A stretch of DNA of 64,000 bases from Melissococcus plutonius ATCC 35311 (lineage in GTDB: Bacteria; Bacillota; Bacilli; Lactobacillales; Enterococcaceae): NCBI RefSeq assembly GCF_000270185.1, contig NC_015516.1:853001-917000 (forward strand), given 5' to 3'. Shown here in pieces: positions 54,591 to 64,000 of this stretch (its first letter is position 1; every line of letters begins with the position of its first letter). Under the pieces are notes generated by a model that was not told where the DNA came from, searched no databases, and was given only the letters and a program-made list of their open reading frames with translations. A program made the position numbers and the translations under genes.

Positions 54591-56684
54591 TTGATAAAAA
54601 AACAATTAATTATAGCAGAAAAACCTAGTGTAGCAAAAGATTTAAGCAAAGTATTAGGTGCAAATCAAAAAAATAAGGGTTATTTTGAAGGTGACACAGC
54701 AATTGTTACCTGGGCATTAGGTCATTTACTTGGATTAAAAATGCCAGAAGAGATTAATAAAGAATGGCAGAGTTGGCAAATGACAACTTTACCGATGTTG
54801 CCCAAGCATTTAGGTATCAAACCATTGCCAAAAACAGAACAACAGTTGAAAACAATTAAGCAATTAGTAAACCGAAAAGATATAAAGGAAATCGTCATTG
54901 CAACAGATGCTGGTAGAGAAGGAGAATTGGTTGCTCGTTGGATTTTAGAATACACACACGTTACAAAACCAATTAAACGTCTATGGATTTCTTCACAAAC
55001 AGATAAAGCGATAAAAGAAGGATTTAAACATTTAAGACCTGCTAAAGAATATGATCATTTATATTATTCGGCTTTAGCACGAGCAAAGGCAGATTGGTTA
55101 GTTGGCTTAAACGTTACACGTGCCTTAACGGTGAAGTACCAAGATAGCCTTTCTGCTGGACGTGTTCAAACACCGACATTGGCATTGGTTAGGCAACAAG
55201 AAAAGGACATTTCCGCCTTTCAAGCGCAAACTTATTTTACAATAAGCTTACAGGTAGCAGATGAAAAGGCAAAAATGGTTCAAAAAAATCCCTATTCATT
55301 AAAAACACGTAATGAAGCTGAATTATTGGTGAATAAATGGAACCAACAAATTGGAAAGGTTACTGATATTAAAGAAAAATTGAAAGTTGAATCAGCACCG
55401 CTTCCTTACGATTTGACAGAGATACAAAAAGAAGCCAATCAACGCTACCAATTTTCAGCTAAAAAAACACTTTCTTTGGTTCAAAGTTTATATGAAGTAC
55501 ATAAAATTGTTACCTATCCACGAACTGATAGTAAGTATTTGACAACAGATATGAAAGAAACAATGAACGAACGCTTATTAGCCATTCGTGAATTTGATCC
55601 AATCGTTAAAGAATATATAAAAACAGGTAGTCAGGTAAAACAAACAAAAGTATTTCAAAATGCAAAGGTAACCGACCACCATGGATTAATCCCAACTGAA
55701 CAACGACCAAATTATACAAAATTAAGTAATGATGAACAAAAAATTTATACTATGATTGTTTATCGTTTTTTAAGCTTATTTGCTGGTCCTTATAAGGTAG
55801 CTCAGACAAAAATAACAGTAACATTTGGTGAGCAGCCTTTTATTTTCAACCAAAATAAAGTGGAATCTTTAGGATGGAGACGTGAAACTTTAGAAGAAAA
55901 GAAGAAGGTGAGTTGGAAAATAGGAATGACGGTTTCACCTAAATTTTCAATTCAAAAAGAGTTGACTTCACCACCTAAACCTTTAACAGAAGGTACCTTA
56001 TTAGCAAAAATGGGAAAATATAGTTTGGGAACACCAGCGACAAGGGCTGAAATCATAGAAAAACTCATTCGTTCTGAATTAATGGAACGTACATCACAGG
56101 GTATAGCAGTTTCACCTAAGGGCAGACAATTACTTGAGTTGGTAAATCCTTCATTGGTTACACCTGAATTAACAGAAAAATGGGAAAAAGAATTAGAAGC
56201 AATTGCACTTGGCAAGCAAAATAGTCAGAATTTTTTAAAAGAAATCGAAACAGACACTAAAAAATTAGTAAGTGAGATTAAAAATAGTCAAAAAAGCTAT
56301 CAAGATTTTTCAATAACTCAGAAAAAATGTCCAGAGTGTCAAACCAACCTTAAAGAAAAAAATACAAAAGAAGGTAAGATTTATAGTTGTCCCAATTCCG
56401 AATGTTCTTATCGAAGAAGAAAAGATCCAAAACTATCAAATCATCGGTGTCCACAGTGTCATAAAAAAATGCTGATCATGGATAATCAAAAAAATGCTTA
56501 TTTTAAGTGTAAGTATTGTTCAATTACTGAAAAAATGCTAGATAAAAAAAATAAAAAGCAAAAATTGACAAAACAAGAAGAACGTCGTTTAATGAAAAAA
56601 TATACGAAGAGTGAAACACCTCAGGAAAGTGCCTTAGCTCAAGCTTTAAAAGCTGCTATGTCAGAAAAAAATCCAAATAACTAG
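54591..56684 (+). CDS. topB: DNA topoisomerase III
   Basis: 697 residues of type IA topoisomerase. The TOPRIM domain opens with LIIAEKPSVAKDLSKVLGA and has ATDAGREGELVARW (D-x-D region); the strand-cutting tyrosine is in VTYPRTDSKYL near residue 309; TRAEIIEKLI lies in domain IV. Two C-terminal zinc ribbons are visible (CPECQ..CPNSECSYRR and CPQCHKK..CKYC). It decatenates single-stranded regions at replication and recombination intermediates. A TTG start follows AAAGGAG. A TATAAT at 54533-54538 probably belongs to its promoter; the 288 bases in front contain nothing else clear. Confidence 0.95.
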   Translation: MIKKQLIIAEKPSVAKDLSKVLGANQKNKGYFEGDTAIVTWALGHLLGLKMPEEINKEWQSWQMTTLPMLPKHLGIKPLPKTEQQLKTIKQLVNRKDIKEIVIATDAGREGELVARWILEYTHVTKPIKRLWISSQTDKAIKEGFKHLRPAKEYDHLYYSALARAKADWLVGLNVTRALTVKYQDSLSAGRVQTPTLALVRQQEKDISAFQAQTYFTISLQVADEKAKMVQKNPYSLKTRNEAELLVNKWNQQIGKVTDIKEKLKVESAPLPYDLTEIQKEANQRYQFSAKKTLSLVQSLYEVHKIVTYPRTDSKYLTTDMKETMNERLLAIREFDPIVKEYIKTGSQVKQTKVFQNAKVTDHHGLIPTEQRPNYTKLSNDEQKIYTMIVYRFLSLFAGPYKVAQTKITVTFGEQPFIFNQNKVESLGWRRETLEEKKKVSWKIGMTVSPKFSIQKELTSPPKPLTEGTLLAKMGKYSLGTPATRAEIIEKLIRSELMERTSQGIAVSPKGRQLLELVNPSLVTPELTEKWEKELEAIALGKQNSQNFLKEIETDTKKLVSEIKNSQKSYQDFSITQKKCPECQTNLKEKNTKEGKIYSCPNSECSYRRRKDPKLSNHRCPQCHKKMLIMDNQKNAYFKCKYCSITEKMLDKKNKKQKLTKQEERRLMKKYTKSETPQESALAQALKAAMSEKNPNN

Positions 56685-56711
56685 TCTGGTAATGATGAAT
56701 CGTTAACATTC

Positions 56712-56757
56712 AGATAAATAACAACCAAAGAATAAATTGGTTGTTATTTATCTTTAT
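56712..56757 (+). terminator. Terminator after topB
   Basis: AGATAAATAACAACCA pairs perfectly with TGGTTGTTATTTATCT around a ten-base loop, with TTATTCTTTC following. Confidence 0.85.
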
Positions 56758-56966
56758 TCTTTCAATGATTAGCTGTACTTAAATAAAAAAATTTTATTCA
56801 CCTATTGATAATGATAAGCTATCATCGTTCTAGTCAATGTTGGTTACTATGCCATTTATTTGTCATTTATAGAATAGTATAAAATTTAAAAAATAGAATA
56901 ACCGTTTGGACACTTTTGTTCATTTCAATTTTTATGTATAATAAATAGGAATGAAGAGAGGAAAGA

Positions 56967-59381
56967 ATGTTAATGGTACAAAAAAAGAAAAAATCTACAA
57001 ATAAAAAACGAAGTCAAAAAGCAAAACAAAAAGAACAATTAAAATTCATATTAATTGGATTAGCTTTTATGTTATTTAGTTTACTTGGTGCCTTCAAATT
57101 AGGATTTTTAGGTATTTTAATTGCAAATAGTTTGCGAATAATTGCTGGAAACACATTTGTTATAGCTGCATTCTTATTGTTCCTTTATGGTGCCTTATTA
57201 ATAATTTATAGACAAAAATTTTTTATTAAAAAACCACGTCTTTTAATTGGGGCAATTTTATTATATTTAGGAATATTGCTTTTTTTACATGTATTAATGT
57301 TTAAACAGGTTACAAAAACACCAAATATTTTAGAAACGACTTGGGAATTTTTAAAAATGGATTTTATTCATAGTAAAATTACTAAAAATGTTGGTGGCGG
57401 TATGCTTGGTGCTATTTTATATCAGGGAACTTTCTTTCTTGTTTCTAAGATGGGCAGTTATTTTGTTTCTATTATTTTGATTTTAATTGGTTGTTATCTC
57501 ATTAGTATGAAAGATGTTCAACAATTGCTGAATGGATTAGAAATCATTCAGGAAAAAATGGGATCATTATTCGAGCAGAATCAAAAAAGGCAAGCAGCAA
57601 AAGAAATAAAACGGGCTGAGAAAAAAGCCAAGAAAGCAAAAAAACAAGCAGAAATGGAAGAAAAAGCAAAAGAAAAGTTAAAGAATAAAGATAGAGAAAA
57701 ACAAGAAGAAATAAAGAAAGAAACATTAGATAATGGGATAAACTCTTCAGCTATTTCCACGAATGAAGGGAATCAAGAGGATTCAATAGCAATACCCATT
57801 ACAGATTTTCAGAATGTAACAACACCTCAGATAACTCCTTTAGAAGAACCTTCAAGAATAACTGAAGATGAAGAGAGTGAATCCATACCACTTAACTTTG
57901 AAATTACCGAGGAAATGGAAAATAGAGACTATCAGCTACCTTCTTCTACATTGCTTGATTCGATTTCATCTACTGACCAAAGTGGTGAATATAAAAAAAT
58001 CGAGAAAAATATTGGTGTTTTAGAACAGACATTTCAAAGTTTTGGTGTAGATGCCAAGGTAGTCAAGGCAAGTTTAGGACCAGCGGTAACAAAATTTGAA
58101 ATTCAACCAGCAGTTGGTGTGAAGGTAAGTAAAATAGTTGGATTAACCGATGATATTGCTTTAGCATTGGCAGCAAAGGATGTACGGATGGAAGCACCAA
58201 TTCCTGGAAAATCTTTAATTGGCATTGAAGTGCCTAATAGTACAATCAGCATGGTATCTTTTCGTGAAGTCATTGAATCACAGCCAAATCATCCGGAACA
58301 ATTACTTGAGGTTCCTCTTGGAAGAGATATCTCTGGAGCAGTACGGACGGCTGATCTGACTAAAATGCCACATTTATTGATTGCCGGATCAACAGGTAGT
58401 GGTAAATCTGTCGCTATTAATGGTATTATTGCAAGTATTTTAATGCGAGCTAAGCCACATGAAGTAAAATTAATGATGATTGATCCTAAAATGGTTGAAC
58501 TAAACGTGTATAATGGAATACCTCATTTATTAACACCGGTTGTAACCAATCCTAAAAAAGCTGCACAAGCATTACAGAAAGTTGTCCAAGAAATGGAACT
58601 ACGCTATGAAAAATTTGCTGCTGCTGGTACACGTAATATTACTAGTTATAATGAATTGGTGAAACAAAAGAATTTAGAAGATGGAGAAAATCGTTCCGTA
58701 TTGCCTTTTATTGTTGTCATTGTTGATGAATTAGCTGATTTAATGATGGTGGCTAGTAATGAAGTAGAAGATGCAATTATTCGACTAGCCCAAATGGCAC
58801 GAGCTGCTGGAATTCACATGATTTTAGCAACGCAGCGTCCAAGTGTTGATGTTATTACAGGTATTATTAAAGCCAATGTTCCTTCACGGATGGCTTTTGC
58901 TGTCTCTAGCGGAACAGATTCTAGAACAATTATTGATACTAATGGTGCAGAAAAGTTATTGGGACGCGGCGATATGTTATTTTTACCAATGGGTGAAAAT
59001 AAACCGATTCGAATTCAGGGAGCGTTTATCTCTGATCATGAAGTTGAAAAACTTGTTTCCTTTGTAACCCAACAACAAGAAGCTGAATATCAGGAAAATA
59101 TGATGCCAGAAGAGGAAACGACTAATGAAGCATCTAATCATTCACAACCAAAAGATGATTTATATGAAGAAGCTAAAAACCTAGTTGTTGAAATGCAGAC
59201 AGCGAGCATTTCTTTATTGCAACGCCGATTTCGAATTGGCTATAATCGAGCTGCTCGGTTGGTTGATGAACTTGAGGCGAGTGGCATTATTGGACCTTCT
59301 GAGGGAAGTAAACCAAGGAAGGTATTGATAGAGGCAACCGTGGAAGAAATGTCAACAAACAATACAGAAACGCCCATTTGA
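56967..59381 (+). CDS. ftsK: DNA translocase FtsK/SpoIIIE
   Basis: 804 residues. A basic start is followed by four or five transmembrane helices (to about residue 190), a charged lysine/glutamate-rich linker, and the motor: alpha domain, then RecA-like beta domain with Walker [10 protein letters not shown] near residue 475, Walker [13 protein letters not shown], and [19 protein letters not shown]. The C-terminal gamma winged helix ([24 protein letters not shown]) reads polar KOPS/SRS DNA sequences. It pumps DNA through the closing septum and helps resolve chromosome dimers. GAGAGGAAAG precedes the ATG. A TATAAT at 56937-56942 lies just upstream. Confidence 0.96.
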   Translation: MLMVQKKKKSTNKKRSQKAKQKEQLKFILIGLAFMLFSLLGAFKLGFLGILIANSLRIIAGNTFVIAAFLLFLYGALLIIYRQKFFIKKPRLLIGAILLYLGILLFLHVLMFKQVTKTPNILETTWEFLKMDFIHSKITKNVGGGMLGAILYQGTFFLVSKMGSYFVSIILILIGCYLISMKDVQQLLNGLEIIQEKMGSLFEQNQKRQAAKEIKRAEKKAKKAKKQAEMEEKAKEKLKNKDREKQEEIKKETLDNGINSSAISTNEGNQEDSIAIPITDFQNVTTPQITPLEEPSRITEDEESESIPLNFEITEEMENRDYQLPSSTLLDSISSTDQSGEYKKIEKNIGVLEQTFQSFGVDAKVVKASLGPAVTKFEIQPAVGVKVSKIVGLTDDIALALAAKDVRMEAPIPGKSLIGIEVPNSTISMVSFREVIESQPNHPEQLLEVPLGRDISGAVRTADLTKMPHLLIAGSTGSGKSVAINGIIASILMRAKPHEVKLMMIDPKMVELNVYNGIPHLLTPVVTNPKKAAQALQKVVQEMELRYEKFAAAGTRNITSYNELVKQKNLEDGENRSVLPFIVVIVDELADLMMVASNEVEDAIIRLAQMARAAGIHMILATQRPSVDVITGIIKANVPSRMAFAVSSGTDSRTIIDTNGAEKLLGRGDMLFLPMGENKPIRIQGAFISDHEVEKLVSFVTQQQEAEYQENMMPEEETTNEASNHSQPKDDLYEEAKNLVVEMQTASISLLQRRFRIGYNRAARLVDELEASGIIGPSEGSKPRKVLIEATVEEMSTNNTETPI

Positions 59382-59467
59382 AGGTGCCATTCTATAGTTA
59401 ACAAACTAGCAATCTAATTAAATAAAAACCATTTATTTTAAGCTAAATTAATACTGAACAATATAAT

Positions 59468-59510
59468 TAAAGCGATCTATCAAGTTAAATAGATCGCTTT
59501 ACATTTTTGT
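59468..59510 (+). terminator. Terminator after ftsK
   Basis: TAAAGCGATCTAT pairs with ATAGATCGCTTTA around CAAGTTAA, followed by CATTTTTG. Confidence 0.75.
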
Positions 59511-59872
59511 TTGTTAATTATTTTAATAAAATTTTTCTTATTAACAGAATTAGGGTTACTTTTTCTTCCTAAGTATTTATAATTGCATGTAGCTAAAATT
59601 ATAGACTAGGCAGATAAAAATATTATTCTACGTATATTTTTAGGATTTTAAATGTAATAAAAATATTAGTCATTCATTTAAATGATTGTTAGGAATGTCT
59701 TTATAAAAAATTTATTTCAAATTTTTTAATTAGCAAGAATAAAGATAACTAGCAAAAAATAAGTCAATAAAATCAATTTTTTGTTCAAAATATTGATGTA
59801 TGGCATATATTATAGTAAAGCAAGCTAGCTTGTTATGGCAACAGATGGAATAAAGAAATGGAGAAAGATATC
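59511..59872. other. Gene-free AT-rich stretch before rlmN
   Basis: No coding frame or folded element stands out. The rlmN promoter should lie near 59790-59820 (TATTATAG-like -10), but no confident -35 can be given. Confidence 0.4.
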
Positions 59873-60931
59873 ATGCAAAAACAAACAATTTATGGATTAA
59901 CAAAAGAAGCATTGGTAAATTGGTTTCTAGAAAATGGGGAAAAGAAATTTCGTGCAAATCAAGTTTGGGAATGGCTTTATATTAAACGTGTTGAATCGTT
60001 TGAAGATATGACAAATTTATCAAAAACACTCATTTCGTTATTGGATCAGCACTTTGTTATTCAAGTATTACGTCAGACGATTATTCAAGAAGCTAAAGAT
60101 GGAACAGTTAAGTATTTGTTCGAATTGCCTGATAAAAATATGATTGAAACAGTTTTAATGCGTCAAGAATATGGGCTATCTGTCTGTGTTACAACACAAG
60201 TTGGCTGCAATATGGGCTGTACTTTTTGTGCTAGTGGTTTATTGAAAAAAAATAGAAACTTGACTGCAGGTGAAATTGTTGCTCAAATCATGATGGTTCA
60301 ACGTTATTTTGATCAGAGAAAATTAGGAGAAAGAGTAAGCCATGTAGTAGTTATGGGAATTGGAGAACCTTTTGATAATTACGAACAATTAATGCAGTTT
60401 ATTCAAATCATTAATGATGAGAAAGGACTGGCAATTGGAGCGAGACATCTGACTGTTTCTACTTGTGGGTTGGTTCCACAAATTAAAAAATTTGCACAAA
60501 CTGGTTTGCAAGTAAATTTGGCTATTTCACTGCATGCATCGAATAATCAAATTCGATCTTCCATTATGCGCATCAATCATACTTTTCCTATCGAAAAATT
60601 AATGCAAACTATTGACGAATATATTGAACAAACCAATCGCCGAGTCACTTTCGAATATATTATGCTTCAAAAAGTAAACGATTATCCAGAACATGCACAA
60701 GAATTAGCAGACCTATTAAAAGATAAGAAAAAATTAGCTTATGTTAATTTAATTCCTTATAATCCTGTAAATGAACATGATCAGTATTGTCGTAGTGAGA
60801 AGGCAAGTGTGTTAAAATTTTATGATATTCTAAAGAAAAACGGTATTAATTGTGTAATAAGAAAAGAACATGGGACAGATATTGACGCTGCGTGTGGTCA
60901 ATTAAGAAGCAAACAACTAACAAAAAAGTAA
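59873..60931 (+). CDS. rlmN: Dual-specificity 23S rRNA/tRNA adenine-C2 methyltransferase RlmN
   Basis: 352 residues of the radical SAM family. The cluster motif C-x3-C-x2-C is CNMGCTFC (residues ~112-119); [12 protein letters not shown] and [17 protein letters not shown] follow; the methyl-carrying cysteine is in [10 protein letters not shown] near the C-terminus. It methylates C2 of A2503 in 23S rRNA and A37 in some tRNAs, influencing fidelity and sensitivity to several ribosomal antibiotics. The ATG at 59873 follows GGAGAAAG and fits the usual N-terminus ([15 protein letters not shown]); an ATG five codons earlier sits upstream of that site. Single-gene unit. Confidence 0.96.
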   Translation: MQKQTIYGLTKEALVNWFLENGEKKFRANQVWEWLYIKRVESFEDMTNLSKTLISLLDQHFVIQVLRQTIIQEAKDGTVKYLFELPDKNMIETVLMRQEYGLSVCVTTQVGCNMGCTFCASGLLKKNRNLTAGEIVAQIMMVQRYFDQRKLGERVSHVVVMGIGEPFDNYEQLMQFIQIINDEKGLAIGARHLTVSTCGLVPQIKKFAQTGLQVNLAISLHASNNQIRSSIMRINHTFPIEKLMQTIDEYIEQTNRRVTFEYIMLQKVNDYPEHAQELADLLKDKKKLAYVNLIPYNPVNEHDQYCRSEKASVLKFYDILKKNGINCVIRKEHGTDIDAACGQLRSKQLTKK

Positions 60932-61073
60932 AAATTTAATTACTAAAATAGTTAAGTAGTTAAAAATTTATTTCTCATAGTAATTGTTTATTTAATCTAA
61001 GCATAGAAAATGTATCTAATAAAAGTCATGTATTGAGGTAATGCAAATTTACTGGTATGAAGTTATGAATACT

Positions 61074-61147
61074 TAAATAGTTTGTTCTTGTTAAAAAGAT
61101 GAAAGAATTTTTTCATTGTTTGGCTGGAATGAACTATTTTTGTTTTT
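61074..61147 (+). terminator. Long imperfect hairpin terminator after rlmN
   Basis: AAATAGTTTGTTC pairs with GAATGAACTATTT with two G-T pairs; an inner ATGAAAG/TTTTCAT stem sits inside; TTTTTGTTTTT follows. The remaining bases of the 308-base gap show no gene. Confidence 0.65.
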
Positions 61148-61239
61148 AGTTGAAATAAAGGGCTAGTTGTTTTTATTCGTCTGTTTTAAAAAATGATAGG
61201 GTTATAAGAAAAGATAAGCTTTTTCATAGGAGGGATAAA

Positions 61240-62076
61240 ATGAATAAAGAAAATTGGCAAGATGTTTTGAAATTGCCTATTTTAGAAATGCGAGCTCTTT
61301 CCGGTGGTGATACAAATAAAGTTTATTACGTTGAAACAAAGGAACAAGACTATGTTTTAAAATTACAAAGAAAGGCACCTCAAAATTTTTTTGAATGTGA
61401 AAAACAAGGTCTTCAGTTATTAGAAAAAACGGTTAAGGTACCAAAGGTTTATCAAATTGGTAAAAATGCAGAAATTAACTACCTATTAATTGAATATATA
61501 AGTGCTTATAGTTTTTCACAAAAAGAAGCAGGGGAAGAACTTGCTCATTTACATGAACAACATGCTGACCGTTTCGGATTTGAAAATGACAATTTTTTGG
61601 GAAAACTACCACAATTAAATACTTGGTCTGATAATTGGTTAGATTTTTTTATTAATCAACGTTTACAACCACAAATAAAACGAGCAAAAGAATTAGGACA
61701 TTGGTCAAAAGAACGGGAACATGCTTGTAATCAGTTTATAGAAAACTTTGTAAATAAATGGCAAGGATTAGAAATAAAACCTAGTTTACTTCATGGCGAT
61801 TTTTGGAATGGCAATTTATTTGGTGATAAAAATGAACAACCAATTTTTATTGATCCATCTGTTTATTATGGAAACCGTGAAATTGATTTGGCAATAAGTT
61901 TATTATTTGGCGGGTTTACAGAACCATTTTATCAGGCATACAATTATTATTATCCACTTGAAAAAGATTGGCAGCTTCGTGTGCCTTTCTATCAACTTTA
62001 TCATTTACTTATGCACTTAAATTCATTTGGTGAGGCATATGGACGTCCAATTGATCAAATTATTGGTATTGTATAA
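61240..62076 (+). CDS. Fructosamine/ketosamine kinase family protein
   Basis: 278 residues of the Fructosamin_kin family with an aminoglycoside-phosphotransferase-like fold. ALSGGDTNKVYYVETKEQDYVLKLQ is the nucleotide lobe with its lysine, SLLHGDFWNGNLFG near residue 185 is the catalytic loop with the base aspartate, and PIFIDPSVYYGNREIDLAIS is the D-x-D-like metal site. Members phosphorylate ribulosamine or fructosamine adducts on proteins, destabilising them so glycation is removed. Bacterial copies act mainly on ribulosamines; substrate is not shown here. AGGAGGG lies before the ATG. It ends just before the mgtA leader. Confidence 0.9.
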   Translation: MNKENWQDVLKLPILEMRALSGGDTNKVYYVETKEQDYVLKLQRKAPQNFFECEKQGLQLLEKTVKVPKVYQIGKNAEINYLLIEYISAYSFSQKEAGEELAHLHEQHADRFGFENDNFLGKLPQLNTWSDNWLDFFINQRLQPQIKRAKELGHWSKEREHACNQFIENFVNKWQGLEIKPSLLHGDFWNGNLFGDKNEQPIFIDPSVYYGNREIDLAISLLFGGFTEPFYQAYNYYYPLEKDWQLRVPFYQLYHLLMHLNSFGEAYGRPIDQIIGIV

Positions 62077-62142
62077 GCTAACAGAAGAAAATAAAGAAGC
62101 CAAAATTTTTATTCTATTTACCTGAAAGTAATTTTTAGACAA

Positions 62143-62171
62143 TTGACAAGAAAAATAAAGTATGCTACAAT
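62143..62171 (+). promoter_or_regulatory. Promoter of the mgtA leader
   Basis: Consensus TTGACA (62143-62148), 17-base spacer and TACAAT (62166-62171) with a TGC extension, about 25 bases before the riboswitch. Confidence 0.88.
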
Positions 62172-62193
62172 TTTCTAGGTTGGAAAATTGAAT

Positions 62194-62362
62194 AGATTTG
62201 TTAGGCGAGACTCCTATACAAACATAGGCTACTGCCCAAAAACGTCGAGAGACACCAATGGGTAGAACAGAAATTGTCGATTTAAGGCTTTTTTTAAGGT
62301 AGCTAAAAGTTTAAACTTTTTACGTTGTATAGTGTCAAAACTCAACGATAGAATCGAAAATT
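62194..62362 (+). ncRNA. M-box (ykoK leader) magnesium riboswitch
   Basis: The conserved core is clear: GTTAGGCGAGACTCCTATAC, CATAGGCTACTGCCCAAAAA, CGTCGAGAGACACCAATGGG, then AACAGAAATTGTCGATTTAA with GGC, and the closing ACTCAACGATAGAATCG. It sits between a strong promoter and an intrinsic terminator and leads to a P-type Mg2+ ATPase gene. In known M-boxes Mg2+ binding compacts the RNA and favours the terminator, so mgtA is made when magnesium is low. Confidence 0.93.
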
Positions 62363-62404
62363 GGTTTTTTCTATTTTTATTTATTATATTGTTTTGACTT
62401 GTTT

Positions 62405-62436
62405 AGTCTTTCGCTATTTTGTGAAAGACTTTTTTG
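62405..62436 (+). terminator. Riboswitch-controlled terminator
   Basis: AGTCTTTC pairs with GAAAGACT around GCTATTTTGT, followed by TTTTTG. It is the expected expression platform of the M-box. Confidence 0.85.
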
Positions 62437-62605
62437 TTTTATCAATAACTGATAATTTTTTTGAAAAGATTAATGATTTTTTCAATCTTATTCTTATTAA
62501 TGAATCAGAAAATTGAACCATGATAAATGGTAAAAAGCCTTTTACGGAATAGAAAACTAATAAATTTGATTAAAATCAAATAGCTTATAAAGGAGATGGA
62601 AATAG

Positions 62606-62713
62606 ATGGATGACAGTAGTCTGAAGAAGGGCTTGTTAATAAGAAATATAGTTATCAATAGGTTTGTGTTATTTGTTTATTTTCCAAGCAAATTCTCTAA
62701 GTTATTTGATTGA
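62606..62713 (+). CDS. 35-codon ORF between M-box and mgtA, possible leader peptide
   Basis: AAAGGAGATGG about 7 bases before an ATG opens a frame reading MDDSSLKKGLLIRNIVINRF, then VLFVYFPSKFSKLFD and stop. It is one frame off from mgtA and stops 85 bases before it. The middle is hydrophobic, like a short membrane peptide. GGGCTTG inside it (62629-62635) can pair with CAAGCCC (62733-62739) beyond its stop. It may be a regulatory upstream ORF, a small transporter subunit, or a remnant; nothing similar is recognised. Confidence 0.4.
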   Translation: MDDSSLKKGLLIRNIVINRFVLFVYFPSKFSKLFD

Positions 62714-62798
62714 TCACTGTTTCTTTTCTCGCAAGCCCGTTATTCATAACATAGGTAAGGGGATTAAATAAATTCTTAGAAGAGAAGAGGGCAAGCAT

Positions 62799-64000
62799 TT
62801 GGATAAAAATTTAGAATACAAACATATACCAAAAAGAGATTATCATTTTTTTGCGAAAAATCCACTAAATAAAATTTTAGAAACTTTCCAAATAACGACA
62901 GATGGATTGAGCGACCAACAAATTGCAACTTCACGAGAAAAATATGGTGAGAATATTATTGAACATGGTGAAAAAACACCAATAATTATTCAAGCAATTA
63001 AAGCTTATATAACACCCTTTACGGTTATTTTAATGATTTTAGCAGTGATTTCTTTTGTCACTGGGTATGTTTTAGCTGCACCTGAGGATAAAGATCTAGT
63101 GGGTGTTATTATTATTTTAGTAATGATTGCTGTTAGTGGTACGATGACTTTTATTCAGTCCGTCCGCTCTACACAAGCAGCTGAAAAATTGAATAATATG
63201 GTAAAAGTAACTGCTGCTGTTCGTAGAGAAGGAAAATTTCAAGAGATTCCAATTGAAAAAATCGTATGTGGTGATATGGTTCATTTATCAGCGGGAGATA
63301 TGATTCCAGCAGATATTCGCTTAGTCCAAACCAAAGATTTATTTGTTTCACAAGCCGCTATGACAGGTGAAAGCTATCCAGTCGAAAAACGAACAGACTA
63401 TGAATTAAAAGAAGATGGTGTAGAAACCGATTATGAGAATATTGTTTTTATGGGTAGTAATGTTATCAGTGGAAGTGCCCAAGGTATCGTTATTTCGGTA
63501 GGAAATGATACTTTATTCGGCAAAATTTCTCAAGACGTCGGTGACAAATCTCCTCAAACTAGTTTTGAGATTGGTATTAGTAAAACAGTTTGGCTACTTA
63601 TTCGTTTTATGGCTGTTATGGTTACTATTGTTTTTATCATTAATGGCTTAACAAAGGGAGATTGGTTGCAAGCATTCTTGTTTAGTGTTTCGGTTGCAGT
63701 TGGATTAACACCAGAAATGTTGCCAATGATTGTTACAACAAGCTTAGTTAAAGGCGCTTCTGCTATGGCTAAAAAGGGCACCATTATCAAGAATTTGAAT
63801 GCCATTCAAAATTTTGGTGCAATTGATATTTTGTGTACAGATAAAACAGGAACTTTAACCCAGGATAAAGTTATTTTAGAATATCATCTGGATTGTAATG
63901 GAACGGAAGATGATCGTGTTTTACGACACGCCTTTTTCAATAGTTATTATCAAACAGGATTAAAAAATCTTTTAGACATTGCTATTATTGATGCAGCCAA
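62799..64000 (+). CDS. mgtA: Magnesium-transporting P-type ATPase, MgtA-like, truncated by window edge
   Basis: The first 400 residues are visible, about 45% of the usual ~890. The cation ATPase N domain reads NPLNKILETFQITTDGLSDQ; two helices follow (AYITPFTVILMILAVISFVTG, GVIIILVMIAVSGTMTFIQS), then the actuator motif TGES near residue 189 and, after two more helices with VGLTPEMLPMIV, the phosphorylation motif CTDKTGTLT with Asp348. VGLTPEMLP is characteristic of the P3B magnesium ATPases. It imports Mg2+ when scarce. TTG at 62799 with GAAGAGG upstream is the best start. Expression is controlled by the M-box and terminator in front. Confidence 0.93.
   Translation, partial: MDKNLEYKHIPKRDYHFFAKNPLNKILETFQITTDGLSDQQIATSREKYGENIIEHGEKTPIIIQAIKAYITPFTVILMILAVISFVTGYVLAAPEDKDLVGVIIILVMIAVSGTMTFIQSVRSTQAAEKLNNMVKVTAAVRREGKFQEIPIEKIVCGDMVHLSAGDMIPADIRLVQTKDLFVSQAAMTGESYPVEKRTDYELKEDGVETDYENIVFMGSNVISGSAQGIVISVGNDTLFGKISQDVGDKSPQTSFEIGISKTVWLLIRFMAVMVTIVFIINGLTKGDWLQAFLFSVSVAVGLTPEMLPMIVTTSLVKGASAMAKKGTIIKNLNAIQNFGAIDILCTDKTGTLTQDKVILEYHLDCNGTEDDRVLRHAFFNSYYQTGLKNLLDIAIIDAA

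Noticed and set aside
62606-62713. Short ORF as the true N-terminus of MgtA
   Set aside because: It is out of frame with mgtA and ends in a stop 85 bases before it; the MgtA N domain reads normally from the TTG at 62799.
63169-63805. Minus-strand open frames inside mgtA
   Set aside because: They are antisense shadows of the P-type ATPase, whose plus-strand frame is open to the window edge with TGES and DKTGT motifs.

Overview
The window is very AT-rich (roughly 30% GC by eye) low-GC Gram-positive DNA. Strong AGGAGG-type ribosome binding sites, frequent TTG and GTG starts, and the gene set point to the Enterococcaceae: miaA-hflX-glnR-glnA, cdaA-cdaR-glmM-ECF transporter-glmS, DUF1831/mnmA and fructosamine kinase. 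The extreme AT content and many broken genes would fit Melissococcus plutonius. That name is an inference; no rRNA gene is present to settle it.

1-10.7 kb is a surface-polysaccharide operon: glycosyltransferase (cut by the left edge), IspD/TarI-like cytidylyltransferase, extended SDR, O-antigen-ligase-like membrane protein, TagF-like polyol-phosphate transferase, a frameshifted Caps_synth transferase, flippase, GalE-like epimerase and a DUF6056-type membrane protein. It lies just upstream of miaA, where I recall enterococci carrying the variable part of the epa locus. The content suggests a teichoic-acid-like decoration built from a CDP-activated polyol.

10.7-29.1 kb is core metabolism: miaA, hflX, glnR-glnA under a GlnR box, a pyruvate:flavodoxin oxidoreductase (nifJ), c-di-AMP synthesis (cdaA-cdaR) with glmM, an ECF transporter (S, A, T) and glmS. 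29.3-33.6 kb holds fetAB and cutC on the minus strand around two poorly characterised plus-strand genes. 33.7-47.5 kb holds rlmA (broken), a structured leader RNA before trmL, a Nudix gene, mtnN, a nicotinamidase-like gene, trmN6/yazA, plsC (broken), sbcD, sbcC (broken) and a SWIM/SNF2 helicase. 48-62 kb holds tRNA-Thr(GGU), a serine hydrolase, prs, a cysteine desulfurase, DUF1831, mnmA, DUF1033, topB, ftsK, rlmN and fructosamine kinase. The window closes with an M-box Mg2+ riboswitch, an intrinsic terminator, a short ORF and the first part of an mgtA-type P-type ATPase.

Six genes carry single-base frameshifts (Caps_synth, nifJ tail, cdaR tail, rlmA, plsC, sbcC), each in or beside a homopolymer run, so raw reads must separate real decay from sequencing error. 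No insertion sequence, prophage, CRISPR array or defence island was found. The least explained items are the leader RNA before trmL, two perfect palindromes with a micro-ORF before the Nudix gene, a 48-bp palindrome over the miaA promoter, and a 35-codon ORF between the M-box and mgtA.
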